Shown: positions 26,559 through 35,745, counted from the stretch's first letter. The stretch is DNA of 64,000 nt from Planctomycetaceae bacterium (GCA_020638955.1 JACKHO010000003.1:186001-250000); one strand, 5' to 3'. Numbers and translations: made by a program. The notes: generated by a model not told the origin, from the sequence alone.

Positions 26559-29282
26559 TTATTCCTTCTCGAACTCGCCAGCGACGACGATGACGAGTTG
26601 TTCGAAGTCGATGTACTTCTTCAGGGCGGAGTTGACGTCGTCCACCTTGAGCGCCGCCACGGTTTTCTCTTGTGAGGAGAAGAACTCCATGGTCCGTCCG
26701 AGTTGAGCTGTCTCGCACAGAATGCGGGCGAGTTCGGAGTCGTCGGAGCGATCGACGGTTTGCCGCTCGAGGTAACCCTTCTGAGCATCAGCTAGTTCTT
26801 CGGGAGTGACGCCCTCGGCAACGAGTTTGCCGATTTCCTCTTTCATGGCCGTTTCGACTTTCCCCATGTTCTGGGGATTCGTGATGGCATATACCAGGAA
26901 CGAGGTGCGGGGATCTTCGGAGGATGCCTGCACAAACGAGCCAACGCCGTAGGAAAGTCCTTCCTGCTGACGAATACGGTCGCCCAGCCGCGAGGCCAGA
27001 CCACTGCTGCCGAGCACGTAGTTGCCAATCATGAGGGCCGGGAATTCCGCGTTGTCATCCCGCAGCGGGAAGACACTGCCAGCAATGTACGTGGCATTCT
27101 CTTTGCCCGGGGTGTTGATCGCGACACGTTCCGGCTTGTACGGCAGGTTACCCAGCCGCTCGATGTGCTCATAAGCATGCTCCGACTTCCAGTCGGCAAA
27201 GATTCCTTCAATGGCTTTGCGAGCCTCGGCGGGATCGAAGTCGCCAACAATGGCCAGTTCGCCGTGCTGGCCGTTGAGGAATTCACTGTACAACGAGCGA
27301 ATGTCTTCCAGCTTCAATTCCTTCCATCGCGCGATTTGTTCTTCCGAGGAGGGAACGTACCGCACGTCATCTGGTCCGTATGCGGAATTGATCTTTTGTG
27401 AGACGGCAATTCGGGCCAATGAAGTGGGGTCGGTCAACTGCTTCTCATATGCGGCAAGGTTCTGGTTCCGCAGGATTTCCAACTCTGCTTCTGGCAACGT
27501 AGGATGCCGCAGGACATCTGCCAGAATTTCGAGCACGGCAACCAAGTTCTCGTTCCGGGTCTTCAGGGCAAATGAGGCAGTGCCGGTTGATCCTGAGCTA
27601 CTGAGCCGGGCCTTGTTTTCGTCCAGGTCGTCCTGGATTTGTTGACGCGTGCGTGACTCGGTGCCCCGCAGCATGAGCGAAGGTAGTACCGACGCAGCGG
27701 TTGTTTTGCCTTTCAGGCTCTCCGCGTCGCCGTAGCGCAGTGTCAATTGGGCCTGAACTTCTGCACCGCGAGTCTTCTTCGGCAGGAAGGCCACCTTCAA
27801 GCCGCCGGGCAGTTCGAAGCGCTCGGTGCGTTGTTCGATGTTCTCAGGTGAGACATCGAACGATTCACCGGCTGCCATTCCTTCGCGACCCTGGTAATCA
27901 CCAATGAGTTCAGCAAGGTTTGGTGAGGGTGGTACCGTTGCTTTCTCCGGCTTCTCTGTTGGAATGAACAGGCCTGACGTGCGGTTATTACGTACGAGGT
28001 ACTTTTTCGCGACGGCATTGACGTCGGCTGTTGTGACTTTTTCAAGTTGGTCGCGGTAGAGGAACATGAGTCGCCAGTCCCCTTGGGCCGCCCACTCTGT
28101 GAGTTGAATGGCCAGTCGACTGCTATCTGCGAGGGACATTTCCCACGACTTCATCCAGTAACGCTTGGCTCGCTCGACTTCTTCTTCGGTGACACCTTCG
28201 TCACCAATCGTCTCGGTGATTTCCAGCAACGCACTGAGAATGTCGCGAGGATCATTCCCCGGAGCGGCTTCCGCGATGAACCGAATCACACCGGGATCAT
28301 GCAGGGCATAGGCTGATCCCGAAACGCGGGAGGCGCGTTTGGTTTCGACCAAGGCCTTGTACAAGCGACCCGAAGGTGATGATGTCAAAACGTGTTCGAG
28401 AACGTCAATCGACGCATACTCGGGATGTCCTCCCGAAGGAATGTGGTAAACAGCACCGCAAGCACCAATGTCACCGACACGACGCAGCGTGACGCTTCGT
28501 TCACCGTCCTGTGCGGGCTCTTCTGTATACGTCTTCGGGAGCACGCGGTCGGGGCGTGGAATACTGCCGAAGGTTTCCGTAATGAGCGACAGTGCTTTTT
28601 CGGGATCAAACTGCCCGGCCACGATGACCATAATGTTATCGGGCTGGTAGTACTTGCGGTAAAATGCCTGCAGGTTCTCTATGGGTACTCGTTCAATGTC
28701 GACCCGGTTCCCAATCGTCGACTGGCCATAGTTATGCCACTCGAATGCGGCCGACATAATGCGCTGGTCGAGAATGTTCGTGGGGGAGTTCTCACCCCGC
28801 TCGAACTCATTACGAACCACGGTCATTTCTGAGTCGAGGTCTTCCTTTTTCACATAGCTGTTGACCAGACGGTCGGCCTCGAGCCGAATGGCGAATTCGA
28901 GATTCGCATCGCTTGCGGGAAGCGTTTCGTAATAGTTCGTCCGGTCGAGCCAGGTGGTCCCGTTAAACTGAGCTCCGTGTTCTTTCAGCACTTTCGGAAT
29001 GGCAGGATGGTCGGGCGTCCCTTTGAACACCATGTGCTCAAGCAGGTGAGCCATTCCCGCCTCGCCGTATCCTTCATGTCGCGAGCCGACGAACACGGTC
29101 ATGTTGACGGTGACCTGCGGCTTCGAGGGATCGGGGAACAGCAGAATTCGCGTTCCGTTATCGAGTTGAAACTCTGAGATTCCCTCCACCGTCGTGACGT
29201 GTTGCGGTGGTCCGGCTTCCGTGGGCCGTTGAGTTGTCATGGCAATCCCTGCGAGAATTAGAAAGGCGATGCAGCGTCGCAT
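26559..29282 (-). CDS. M16-family zinc metalloprotease, two-domain pitrilysin type
   Basis: 907 residues with a signal peptide (CIAFLILAGIAM). It is a tandem of two M16 halves. The N-terminal half holds the inverted zinc motif HLLEH (about residues 78-82) with the third ligand Glu in VVRNEFERGEN about 75 residues later, so it is catalytically competent. The C-terminal half (from about 470) keeps the fold (GELAIVGDFDPAEARKAIE) but lacks HxxEH, as expected for the non-catalytic half. These are periplasmic peptidases of oligopeptides. It is transcribed alone; the next gene on this strand starts more than 700 bases away, across the small orphan gene. Confidence 0.88.
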   Translation of the reverse strand: MRRCIAFLILAGIAMTTQRPTEAGPPQHVTTVEGISEFQLDNGTRILLFPDPSKPQVTVNMTVFVGSRHEGYGEAGMAHLLEHMVFKGTPDHPAIPKVLKEHGAQFNGTTWLDRTNYYETLPASDANLEFAIRLEADRLVNSYVKKEDLDSEMTVVRNEFERGENSPTNILDQRIMSAAFEWHNYGQSTIGNRVDIERVPIENLQAFYRKYYQPDNIMVIVAGQFDPEKALSLITETFGSIPRPDRVLPKTYTEEPAQDGERSVTLRRVGDIGACGAVYHIPSGGHPEYASIDVLEHVLTSSPSGRLYKALVETKRASRVSGSAYALHDPGVIRFIAEAAPGNDPRDILSALLEITETIGDEGVTEEEVERAKRYWMKSWEMSLADSSRLAIQLTEWAAQGDWRLMFLYRDQLEKVTTADVNAVAKKYLVRNNRTSGLFIPTEKPEKATVPPSPNLAELIGDYQGREGMAAGESFDVSPENIEQRTERFELPGGLKVAFLPKKTRGAEVQAQLTLRYGDAESLKGKTTAASVLPSLMLRGTESRTRQQIQDDLDENKARLSSSGSTGTASFALKTRNENLVAVLEILADVLRHPTLPEAELEILRNQNLAAYEKQLTDPTSLARIAVSQKINSAYGPDDVRYVPSSEEQIARWKELKLEDIRSLYSEFLNGQHGELAIVGDFDPAEARKAIEGIFADWKSEHAYEHIERLGNLPYKPERVAINTPGKENATYIAGSVFPLRDDNAEFPALMIGNYVLGSSGLASRLGDRIRQQEGLSYGVGSFVQASSEDPRTSFLVYAITNPQNMGKVETAMKEEIGKLVAEGVTPEELADAQKGYLERQTVDRSDDSELARILCETAQLGRTMEFFSSQEKTVAALKVDDVNSALKKYIDFEQLVIVVAGEFEKE

Positions 29283-29686
29283 CCGGGCATCCGTGTCTGA
29301 AAGGCAAAGAGCAGTCCCGGTTCACCGGCAGCGCAAGCCCGAACTGAATTGTCGAGCGAATTTGGCCATCCGTGAACCACAATGTTTCCACGATAGTAGC
29401 AGTCAAACATCGGCCCGGCGAGTCGTTTGGCGAGGTTTTCAGGAGAGACTGAGAATTGCGCCGAGCAAGACGCTGGGTGGCGGGAACCACGTTGTGCCGT
29501 TCGGTTGAGATGGTTGAAGGTGGCTTCGCCACGGTTGAGATAGTGGACAGGCGCGAAAGTTGCTTCTCAGGCTTCGACCCCACAGGTGGCCAAATCAACC
29601 AGTCCCGTAAACCGAGCGACCAACGGGAGCGGACCACCATCTCAGTGCGTCAGCACTCACCCGGTCAAGGACTTCGCCCTTGCTTG
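29283..29686. other. intergenic region with three small hairpins
   Basis: About 400 bases between the M16 start and the stop of the glycosyltransferase. It contains three perfect short inverted repeats: GTGGC-TTC-GCCAC (29520-29532), AGTGC-GTCA-GCACT (29644-29657) and CAAGG-ACTTCGC-CCTTG (29666-29682). The last two lie just past the glycosyltransferase stop and may end the glycan operon or protect its mRNA. No T-run follows them. The rest must include the M16 promoter; no credible gene was found. Confidence 0.5.
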
Positions 29687-30604
29687 CTAGGCGGCGTCGC
29701 GGTTTTGTTTTCCGATGCGATGAATATCGCGCGGGGCGATTTTGGCTGCAACGCGCCGCAGGAGGTTGGGCTGTCCGTCCTTTTCGGCGTAGCGACCTTT
29801 GCTGACGTGTTCGATGCGGTAGATCCCGGGTACGTCGATGGGGGTCCCCTGAGTTCCGAGCAACCAGCGGAGGGCCCGGTCTTCGTAGCATTTGTGCCAG
29901 CGTTCCACCGGTTCCTGGTAGAAGCGAATGGCATTGCAATAACCGAACTGGCGAGCGACGTCACCGTGGAGAATTTGCAGTGCACCAATGGCACGTGAGT
30001 GTGTTAGTGATTCGAATTGCGTCGGATCAATGTCTACGACGGCGGGACTGCTGGTGGCGGTGAGCACGGCGTCGTCATCTTCTAGGAGTCGTGTGCAGCT
30101 GACCTTTGTGGGGAAGCACAAGGCGTCGCTGCGGCCTTGTAGCTGCTCGTTGACCGCATCGAGGCAGCCTGCGTGGAACAGTTGATCGCAGTCATTAAAC
30201 CAAATCCAGTCGGCTTTGGTGTTCAGCGCGGCGAGGTTTCGTCCAATCGCCCGTCGGAACAGGCGTCCCTTTTCCAGTGCCCACCAGTTCCAGGTGACGT
30301 TTTCCACGCACTGATTTGAAAAGAACTCCAGCAGGCGCTTCGTACGGATGTCTTCCGGTGAGTAGAAGACGGTCATTTGCACGTCGCAGTCTTTGGGGGG
30401 ATGCAGCACCAGCGAACTGAGCTGATACGCCTGCAAGTGCGCGTACTGCCAGCAGTGACTGACAATTTCAATTCTGAGCCGACCGGTCTTCCCTTCCCGC
30501 GCACTATCGGGCGGGACCGGCTTTTGAAACCATTGTGGTGAAATCCATCCGCTGGCCGCAAAGCGGTAGAAGTTCTCTCTGAGGCTATGTGTCCAGGATG
30601 GCAT
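29687..30604 (-). CDS. glycosyltransferase, GT-A fold (glycan cluster)
   Basis: 305 residues without membrane helices. A central region (RLRIEIVSHCWQYAHLQAYQ, then WIWFNDCDQLFHAGCLDAV at about residues 135-153) looks like a GT2-type nucleotide-sugar-binding domain, with NDCDQ in the place of the DxD metal motif. The end of the protein (PGIYRIEHVSKGRYAEKDG) matches the acceptor-side region of similar proteins. Donor and acceptor are unknown. It is the last gene of a four-gene minus-strand group with FkbM methyltransferase and two more glycosyltransferases, so it probably helps to build a methylated surface glycan. Confidence 0.72.
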   Translation of the reverse strand: MPSWTHSLRENFYRFAASGWISPQWFQKPVPPDSAREGKTGRLRIEIVSHCWQYAHLQAYQLSSLVLHPPKDCDVQMTVFYSPEDIRTKRLLEFFSNQCVENVTWNWWALEKGRLFRRAIGRNLAALNTKADWIWFNDCDQLFHAGCLDAVNEQLQGRSDALCFPTKVSCTRLLEDDDAVLTATSSPAVVDIDPTQFESLTHSRAIGALQILHGDVARQFGYCNAIRFYQEPVERWHKCYEDRALRWLLGTQGTPIDVPGIYRIEHVSKGRYAEKDGQPNLLRRVAAKIAPRDIHRIGKQNRDAA

Positions 30605-30643
30605 AACGGCAATTCAGTCTAATGATTCAGTGAGGCACAAACT

Positions 30644-31396
30644 TTATGCGGCTGCGGCGGAGACGGCGGCCACCGCTGGGAGTGAACGTTCGAGGTACAC
30701 CACCGGACCAGTCGACCATTCCACGGAGACGTAGAATCCCTGACGGACGAGTGCGTCGATGATTTTGCCGCACTGCGCATCACCAATGATGTGAGGATGA
30801 AACTCAATGCACATCCGTTCGACCGACGAAAAATCGATGTCACCGTTCAGTAGTTCCAGTTCGCCCCCTTCGATGTCCACGACGAGGAATGTGGGGCGGA
30901 CTTTCTTGATGACGTTCTGGAGCGAAACCGTCGGCACGGTGGTGCATTCGACGTGCGCCCGTGACACGCGCGTGGCCGATTCGTAACGGCTGGAGAGCAG
31001 GAACTTGTCCGACACATGGAATTCGTCGGTTCCCTCGGCAGCGGAAATCATGGCCATGGTCAGGTGCGGTGAAACATGGTTCAGATCAAAGTTCTTCCGC
31101 AGTACCTCTTCCATTTTGGGATTCGCTTCGAACGTGTAGACCGAGTCACTCCCCGCGATTTGGCAGCAGGTGGTGGTGACAATCCCCATGCCTGAACCGA
31201 GTTCAAGCACAATGTCCGTGCTGCGTAACCGCTGGCGAATGACCTGACGTTCTTCGGCTTCGTGACGGTCGGCGTAGAAATCGCGTGCCTGCTTTTTGAA
31301 GGCCAGCGTTCCGATATCCATCCAAACGCCGTCGTTACAAATTTGCGACGGACGCAGCAGCATTCTGGTCCAGTAGGTCCACTTGGAAACACTCAT
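30644..31396 (-). CDS. FkbM-family SAM-dependent methyltransferase
   Basis: 250 residues with an AGGAAG ribosome-binding site. The class I methyltransferase core is clear: motif I VLELGSGMGIVTTTC (about residues 63-77), an acidic residue in VYTFEANPKM (about 85-94), and the FkbM signature FLVVDIEGGELELL (about 165-178). FkbM enzymes O-methylate sugars or polyketides; the glycosyltransferase context here points to methylation of an exported glycan. The C-terminus ends in an Ala-rich tail (AVAAVSAAAA), unusual for the family. Gaps to the neighbours are 19 and 39 bases, so it is in the operon. Confidence 0.86.
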   Translation of the reverse strand: MSVSKWTYWTRMLLRPSQICNDGVWMDIGTLAFKKQARDFYADRHEAEERQVIRQRLRSTDIVLELGSGMGIVTTTCCQIAGSDSVYTFEANPKMEEVLRKNFDLNHVSPHLTMAMISAAEGTDEFHVSDKFLLSSRYESATRVSRAHVECTTVPTVSLQNVIKKVRPTFLVVDIEGGELELLNGDIDFSSVERMCIEFHPHIIGDAQCGKIIDALVRQGFYVSVEWSTGPVVYLERSLPAVAAVSAAAA

Positions 31397-31415
31397 ATCA
31401 CTTCCTTGTTTGCCG

Positions 31416-32291
31416 TCAGGCAGCGCGACGTTCGCCCTGCGGCCTCGCGGCTGAGTCGGCCTGTTTTACAATTCCAAATTCCGTCCAGGTCCTGCGTTGC
31501 TCGCGAACCTGTTTTCTGATTTCCAAATTCTTGGCCCGTGCTTCGGGGCACACATACCCCCGGCCATGTTCCTGATGCATGCAAATGAGCGTGTAGCGAC
31601 AGCTGATCGGTCTGATGCCCGTGTTAATGAGTCGCTCGCCGAATTCCTTGTCTTCGCCGCCATACTTGAGTCGTTCATCGAATCCGTTGATGGCGACAAT
31701 GTCTTTCCGCCAACCGGAAGCGTTGCATCCCGCCCAGTAGAGCAGCGTGGGCGTCATGCGGTTCAGGGCTGATCCCGCTGTTCGACCAAGTCCCAGCCTC
31801 AGCAGTTTGTAGGACCAGGGCTGGCCATGTTGTCTCAACCACCGAACTGAAAACAATTGCTCGGAAGCGACATCGTCATACGTGACCGCTTTCGAGGGAG
31901 CGTCGTCCATACGAAACAGCGTCGCTGCCACGAAGTGGCCGGGCCGTGCGGCGTCTAAATGGTCTGCCACGAAGGTCGGTGTGGGAATACAGTCGCCATC
32001 GGAGAAAATGAGGTAATCTTCCGATGTTTGTTCGATCGCTTTGTTCAGGATTTCGGTTTTGCGGAATCCATCATCTTCGTGCCAGACATGATGCAGTCGC
32101 AACTTGCCGCGCTTGCGGAACTGGTCGATGAGGTCAAACGTTTCCTGACCCGAACCGTCATCTGCAATGTACACATCGAACGCGGCGTGCGTTTGCAGTT
32201 CGTACCCCCAAAGCACCTTCTCCAGCAGCTGCGGAGAGTTGTAGGTGCTGAGGACGACGCCGCAGCTCAAATTGTGCTGTGTTGCTTGCAT
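31416..32291 (-). CDS. family 2 glycosyltransferase with C-terminal galactosyltransferase-like domain
   Basis: 291 residues from ATG 32291, chosen because it follows the upstream stop by two bases and begins the fold at once; an upstream in-frame start would overlap the previous gene. The GT2 motifs are GVVLSTYNSPQLLEKVLWGY near the N-terminus, IADDGSG (about residues 42-48), the DxD-equivalent FSDGDCIP (about 97-104) and the C-terminal NGFDERLKYGGEDKEFGERL (about 214-233) typical of the galactosyltransferase C-terminal domain. It adds one sugar to a surface glycan, and is cotranscribed with FkbM. Confidence 0.87.
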   Translation of the reverse strand: MQATQHNLSCGVVLSTYNSPQLLEKVLWGYELQTHAAFDVYIADDGSGQETFDLIDQFRKRGKLRLHHVWHEDDGFRKTEILNKAIEQTSEDYLIFSDGDCIPTPTFVADHLDAARPGHFVAATLFRMDDAPSKAVTYDDVASEQLFSVRWLRQHGQPWSYKLLRLGLGRTAGSALNRMTPTLLYWAGCNASGWRKDIVAINGFDERLKYGGEDKEFGERLINTGIRPISCRYTLICMHQEHGRGYVCPEARAKNLEIRKQVREQRRTWTEFGIVKQADSAARPQGERRAA

Positions 32292-32293
32292 GC

Positions 32294-33148
32294 CTATTTG
32301 TGAATGATGGCCGCAGGAGTGTTGAACTCCCAATGTGAGAAACGGGAGTGCAGCGGTGCCCCGGAGACGATTTCTGATTCCGGGATGTGGTCATGGACCA
32401 CTTTGTTGTAAATGCCCATGTCGCAGTCGACGCCGCTGCAGTCGAGCGCGTCGATTTCGGTTGTGAGTGTGTCGAGTAGTTCGATGACACGCGTGCGATG
32501 CCCCCCGATAATGCCAGGGTTCAGCACGGGCCGGTCGTGGTGAAACAGCTCCCCATACGCCGCGTGCATTTTCTTCAGGGTATGCCGACTCTCGCCAATG
32601 CTGTCTTCTTCCCGCCCGAGGTACAGCAGTGTCTCGTCCTGCGAAATCATCTCGAATGGATCACGCCGGAAGGCCACGTCGACACCATCGGTAATGAATA
32701 CCCGCTCATCACTGATGTTCCGCAGATAATCCCGAATGGCAAAATGCCGTTCCAGGAACAGGTGCCGTGAGCCAACTGTGACTTCGATTGCTTCAATGTC
32801 CGGGTACTGTTCCTGAAGTGGGGCGAGATCACACTTCCCCGCATACAGCACCGTCCCACACAAGCCAACCTGCTGGACCGAACGGAGCCAGGGGCGGAGA
32901 TAAGTTGCCAGTTCGAGCGGAGTTTCGGATAACCCGGCAACGAGCGTGAGGACACGTCCGTTTTGACGTCGGGCGGGGATGGTTTCAATGGCCGCGAGTT
33001 GTTCGAGTCGCTCCTGATTCAACCGCTTTTTCTTCGTACTTGACCGCTCAAATGGGGAGCGACACCACTGCGCAAGCAACGAAAACAGCCCGTACGGCCG
33101 CGATTTCTTCGGCGGCAGCGGCGTTGTCAGCTTATCAACCAGGCGCAT
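32294..33148 (-). CDS. glycosyltransferase-like protein, first gene of glycan cluster
   Basis: 284 residues from ATG 33148, which has GGAGGGAG five to twelve bases upstream; a longer in-frame start at 33175 has none. The first 40 residues are basic. The core has a GT-A-like pattern: VLTLVAGLSETPLELATYLR, then ERVFITDGVDVAFRRDPFEM (DxD-like, about residues 145-164) and LNPGIIGGHRTRV (about 206-218). It resembles lysyl-hydroxylase-associated or bacterial galactosyltransferases of unknown donor. A hairpin in the leader overlaps the start of the ribosome-binding site. The ISKra4 element lies 160 bases upstream and may have changed its promoter. Confidence 0.68.
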   Translation of the reverse strand: MRLVDKLTTPLPPKKSRPYGLFSLLAQWCRSPFERSSTKKKRLNQERLEQLAAIETIPARRQNGRVLTLVAGLSETPLELATYLRPWLRSVQQVGLCGTVLYAGKCDLAPLQEQYPDIEAIEVTVGSRHLFLERHFAIRDYLRNISDERVFITDGVDVAFRRDPFEMISQDETLLYLGREEDSIGESRHTLKKMHAAYGELFHHDRPVLNPGIIGGHRTRVIELLDTLTTEIDALDCSGVDCDMGIYNKVVHDHIPESEIVSGAPLHSRFSHWEFNTPAAIIHK

Positions 33149-33157
33149 GGACTCCCT

Positions 33158-33177
33158 CCGTGGATTCCGATCCACCG
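33158..33177 (-). promoter_or_regulatory. leader hairpin touching the ribosome-binding site
   Basis: On the minus strand CGGTGGAT-CGGA-ATCCACGG forms an eight-base stem (one mismatch) whose 3' side shares its last two bases with the GGAGGGAG ribosome-binding sequence of the glycan-cluster gene starting at 33148. It could lower initiation. This rests on base pairing only. Confidence 0.4.
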
Positions 33178-33309
33178 AAGGCTAAGCCATGACCGACTTT
33201 GGGAGCAAGAGCGGTTCTCAGAGGGGAAGGTCGATGTCGTCAGCATCCACCGTTTCGGCTTGGGTGACGACCACTTTAGCTACCAAACGCCTCAATGCCC
33301 GTTCCACAT

Positions 33310-34800
33310 GGTGCGTCCGATGGATGGTGGCGGTTTTATCCTGTGAGGGTGAGGTTTTGCCAGGTTTGGTGCCAGTGGCCGTTGAGGTGGGCGCAGCGGA
33401 GTGCTGTCACGGCGGTGGCGCCGGCGCGGCTCCAGTGCATGCCGGGGCCTTTCAACCTGAGACCCACGAGTTGTTTCGCCGAGGACTCCACCATGCCGCT
33501 CCCAATGGTCCAACCGCGAGAGCGGTAACGCGGGTAGTCCGTTTCCGCCAGGCGTGTGCGGATGTAATTACTCAGCTTTTGGGCGGCAGCGGGGAGTAAT
33601 GTTTCAGGGCTGGTTCGAAGTGGCTCCAACCGTTGCAGCAGACCGCTGCCGCCGGCATCGTACAAGACGCTGAGCCCAGTCCTGGGCAGCAGTGGAGTCA
33701 CTACCAAAGAGAGCCTTCGCACACTCCCATACATGCTGGCTGGCGTGATACCAGTCGAGCACGCCGGAGGCTTCGCAGAAGTGTTCCTGCTGAATTGACC
33801 AGCACCAGTCGGCTCCATCACTGAGGAAAATCTTCTCCTGTGCCTGATGGAATCCGCAGCGACAGGCGAGGGCGTACAGCGACATCCCGAACGAAAGATC
33901 ATCGTCCTCCTGGCCCCAAGTCATTTGCTTGTGCCACCAGGGCGCGGCCCTGGACCGGGTGGTCTCGCACCGCTGACGCGGAGCTCGACGAAGTCGTGCG
34001 CAGCCACAAACCGCCTGTGGCGGACGCATTTGCCGCCATTTTTGCTGGTTGACTCCCGGTTGCTGCGCATTGGATTCCGTCTCATTTGTGCCATAAAGAA
34101 TGCCATCGCAACTGATGTAAATTCGTTGCGGACTCACCGGTGGTCGTGGTGCATTTTCCGCCGTCCAGGGATGCAGTTGACGCAGCTCGACTTCCGCCAG
34201 CCGCAGCTTCTCCAACGCTCCGCCCACGTCGAGGGCCAGGTGCCACAACGTGTCATGGCCAAGGTACACTCCATGTTGATCGGCCATGAGTTGTTCGAGT
34301 TGGGCGAAGGGTTCGATGCTCGCCAGTTGACTGGCGTTGCGTCCGAGCAATCGCGTCATGCGATGTGATCCACAACAGACCACGGCATCTGCTGGCGTTT
34401 GCCAGCACTGACATTCCCGGCAGCGATACCGCGTCCGTTCATAGGTCACTTCACCCGAGTGACTCATCACCGTTCGTACGCGACGCCCCCGGTTTCGCAT
34501 CGGCCGACCGCAACAGTGCGGCCGGACCAAGGACTCCCCCAGTTGTGTGAACCCCGAATCCAACACTGCCCGCCCGGCCCGTTTTTTCAATTCCTCGACC
34601 CGGAGTTCGAGGGCCATCGCATCGAGCGTTTCCACCGACTCGATGATTTCGGAGACTTTTTTCCCGTCGACTTCCACAACAATCCGAACGTCCATCACAC
34701 CCTCCTTGAGGCTCCGAGACGTCCTGACTCAACAAAAACCGTCCAACAACACCACTCTACACCCCCAAATCACAATCCGCCACCATTTATCGGATGCACC
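33310..34800 (-). mobile_element. ISKra4-family insertion sequence with terminal inverted repeats
   Basis: A 1,491-base element. The ends are inverted repeats: 33310-33333 reads GGTGCGTCCGATGGATGGTG-GCGG and the complement of 34777-34800 reads GGTGCATCCGATAAATGGTG-GCGG, 21 of 24 identical. The transposase begins about 100 bases inside the right end and stops about 25 bases inside the left end, as expected for a complete unit. I see no target-site duplication in the flanks. The internal gene is frameshifted. The element separates the glycan operon from an IS1380 remnant and truncated mntR. Confidence 0.85.
33336..34695 (-). pseudogene. ISKra4-type transposase, interrupted by a frameshift
   Basis: The N-terminal part (34695 to about 33664) has the zinc-finger-like RYRCRECQCWQTP segment, KIFLSDGADWCWSIQ (catalytic Asp) and LDWYHASQHVWE, all typical of ISKra4. 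The C-terminal part (about 33662 to 33336), in another frame, continues with LYDAGGSGLLQRL and ends with RGWTIGSGMVESSAKQLVG and RLKGPGMHWSRAG, the catalytic Glu region. The join needs a one-base shift at about 33663, within CTTGTAC. A short stretch near 33950-34040 (CARLRRAPRQRCETTRSRAA) also fits the family poorly. Two reading frames are needed for a full protein, so transposition activity is doubtful unless the base call is wrong. Confidence 0.8.
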
Positions 34801-34888
34801 CGCAAGGCATAAGGCAGAGGCGATTTGTCACAGCGCAAAAACATCGCTGCGAATCCTGCATTTCTAGACCGGCCCTCAGGCCGGCTAA

Positions 34889-35402
34889 CCCGGATTATTC
34901 GTTGGGTTGAAGAAAATGGCCTCGTGTTGCATTTAAGTGTTTGTAACAGAACAACTTTCCCGCAAGCACGGAGGATGCTGCGAGTTTACAGGTGTGTGGT
35001 CCGAGCGTCTGGAATTTCATCCGAGAAAATCCTGGTCGTCGAGAATTCCGGCGGACGCCTTTCGAGCGATGCGGGCCTGTTGCTGCTGCGGGAGTTTGAT
35101 GACAAGCTCGGGATGACTGCGCAGTTCGCAGCAACTCTGCAAGAGCAGCGACGGAACCCGAATCATTCATTGCTCTCGATGGTCAGGGGCAACGCGTCTA
35201 CGGGATCATCGCAGGGTACGAAGATCAGAACGACCATGACACGCTCCCGTTACGATCCAGTCTTTCAACTCATTTGCGACAAGGTTCCTGGCGACACATC
35301 TCAGACGGCCTCTCAGCCGACGCTCTCACGCTTTGAAAACGCCGTCAGCATCCCGTCTCTGTTCCGGCTGCGAGAACTTCTGGTCGATCAGTTCCTCGAT
35401 GC
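34889..35402 (+). pseudogene. IS1380-family transposase remnant, N-terminal part only
   Basis: Readable IS1380 signatures are GGRLSSDAGLLLLREFDDKL, then in a second frame GQRVYGIIAGYEDQNDHDTL (about 35187-35247), then in the first frame RYDPVFQLICDKVPGD and SQPTLSRFENAV. So at least two indels lie within about 70 bases. The catalytic Asp domain and the right end are missing: the match stops near 35390-35405, inside the 3' part of mntR. The likely left end has an AACCCGGATTATTCG motif near 34887, following a CCGGCC/GGCCGG hairpin at 34869-34884. This is a decayed fragment, not a mobile element. Confidence 0.8.
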
Positions 35403-35745
35403 CCTCGCTGTCGATGGCCGCACTCGCTTGCGGCACCCCAAGAGCGACCAGAAACCGAAGAACGATTTCATGACGGGCAGATGACTCACTCGCCAATCGC
35501 CGGCCCTTTGCCGTCAATTCGACGGGAGCATACGGCTCTGCTTTTACGTACCCATCACGTTCGAGCCGCCCGATGGTTCGATTCACCGTCACATGACTGA
35601 CGGCAAACCGCTCCGCCGTGTCGGTCCCACGGCAAACGCCCTGCTGATCGATGATTTCCGCAATCGCTTCGACGTAGTCCTCTGCCAGTTCCGTGGCGTG
35701 GTCCGACCGAATACGACGATGTCGAGATCCTGGTGAAGTGGGCAT
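35326..35745 (-). pseudogene. mntR: MntR-like manganese transport regulator, C-terminus replaced by IS1380 sequence
   Basis: From ATG 35745 the protein has a MntR/DtxR winged helix: ELAEDYVEAIAEIIDQQGVC, recognition helix VSHVTVNRTIGRLERDGYV, wing AKGRRLASESSARHEIVLRF (metal-ligand His) and LGVPQASAAIDSEGIE. Native MntR continues with a conserved His pair after EGIE. Here the sequence changes to ELIDQKFSQPEQRRD and stops at 35326; that tail is the antisense of the IS1380 remnant. The last metal-ligand His and the C-terminal helix are therefore lost, and the protein is about 139 residues. DNA binding may persist, but Mn-dependent control is probably altered. No mntH or mntABC is nearby. A TTG start at 35808 is possible but poorly supported. 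Confidence 0.78.

Noticed and set aside
33600..33700. Programmed frameshift to make a full ISKra4 transposase
   Set aside because: ISKra4 transposases are normally single-frame and no strong slippery sequence or downstream structure was seen, so a mutation or base error is the better explanation.
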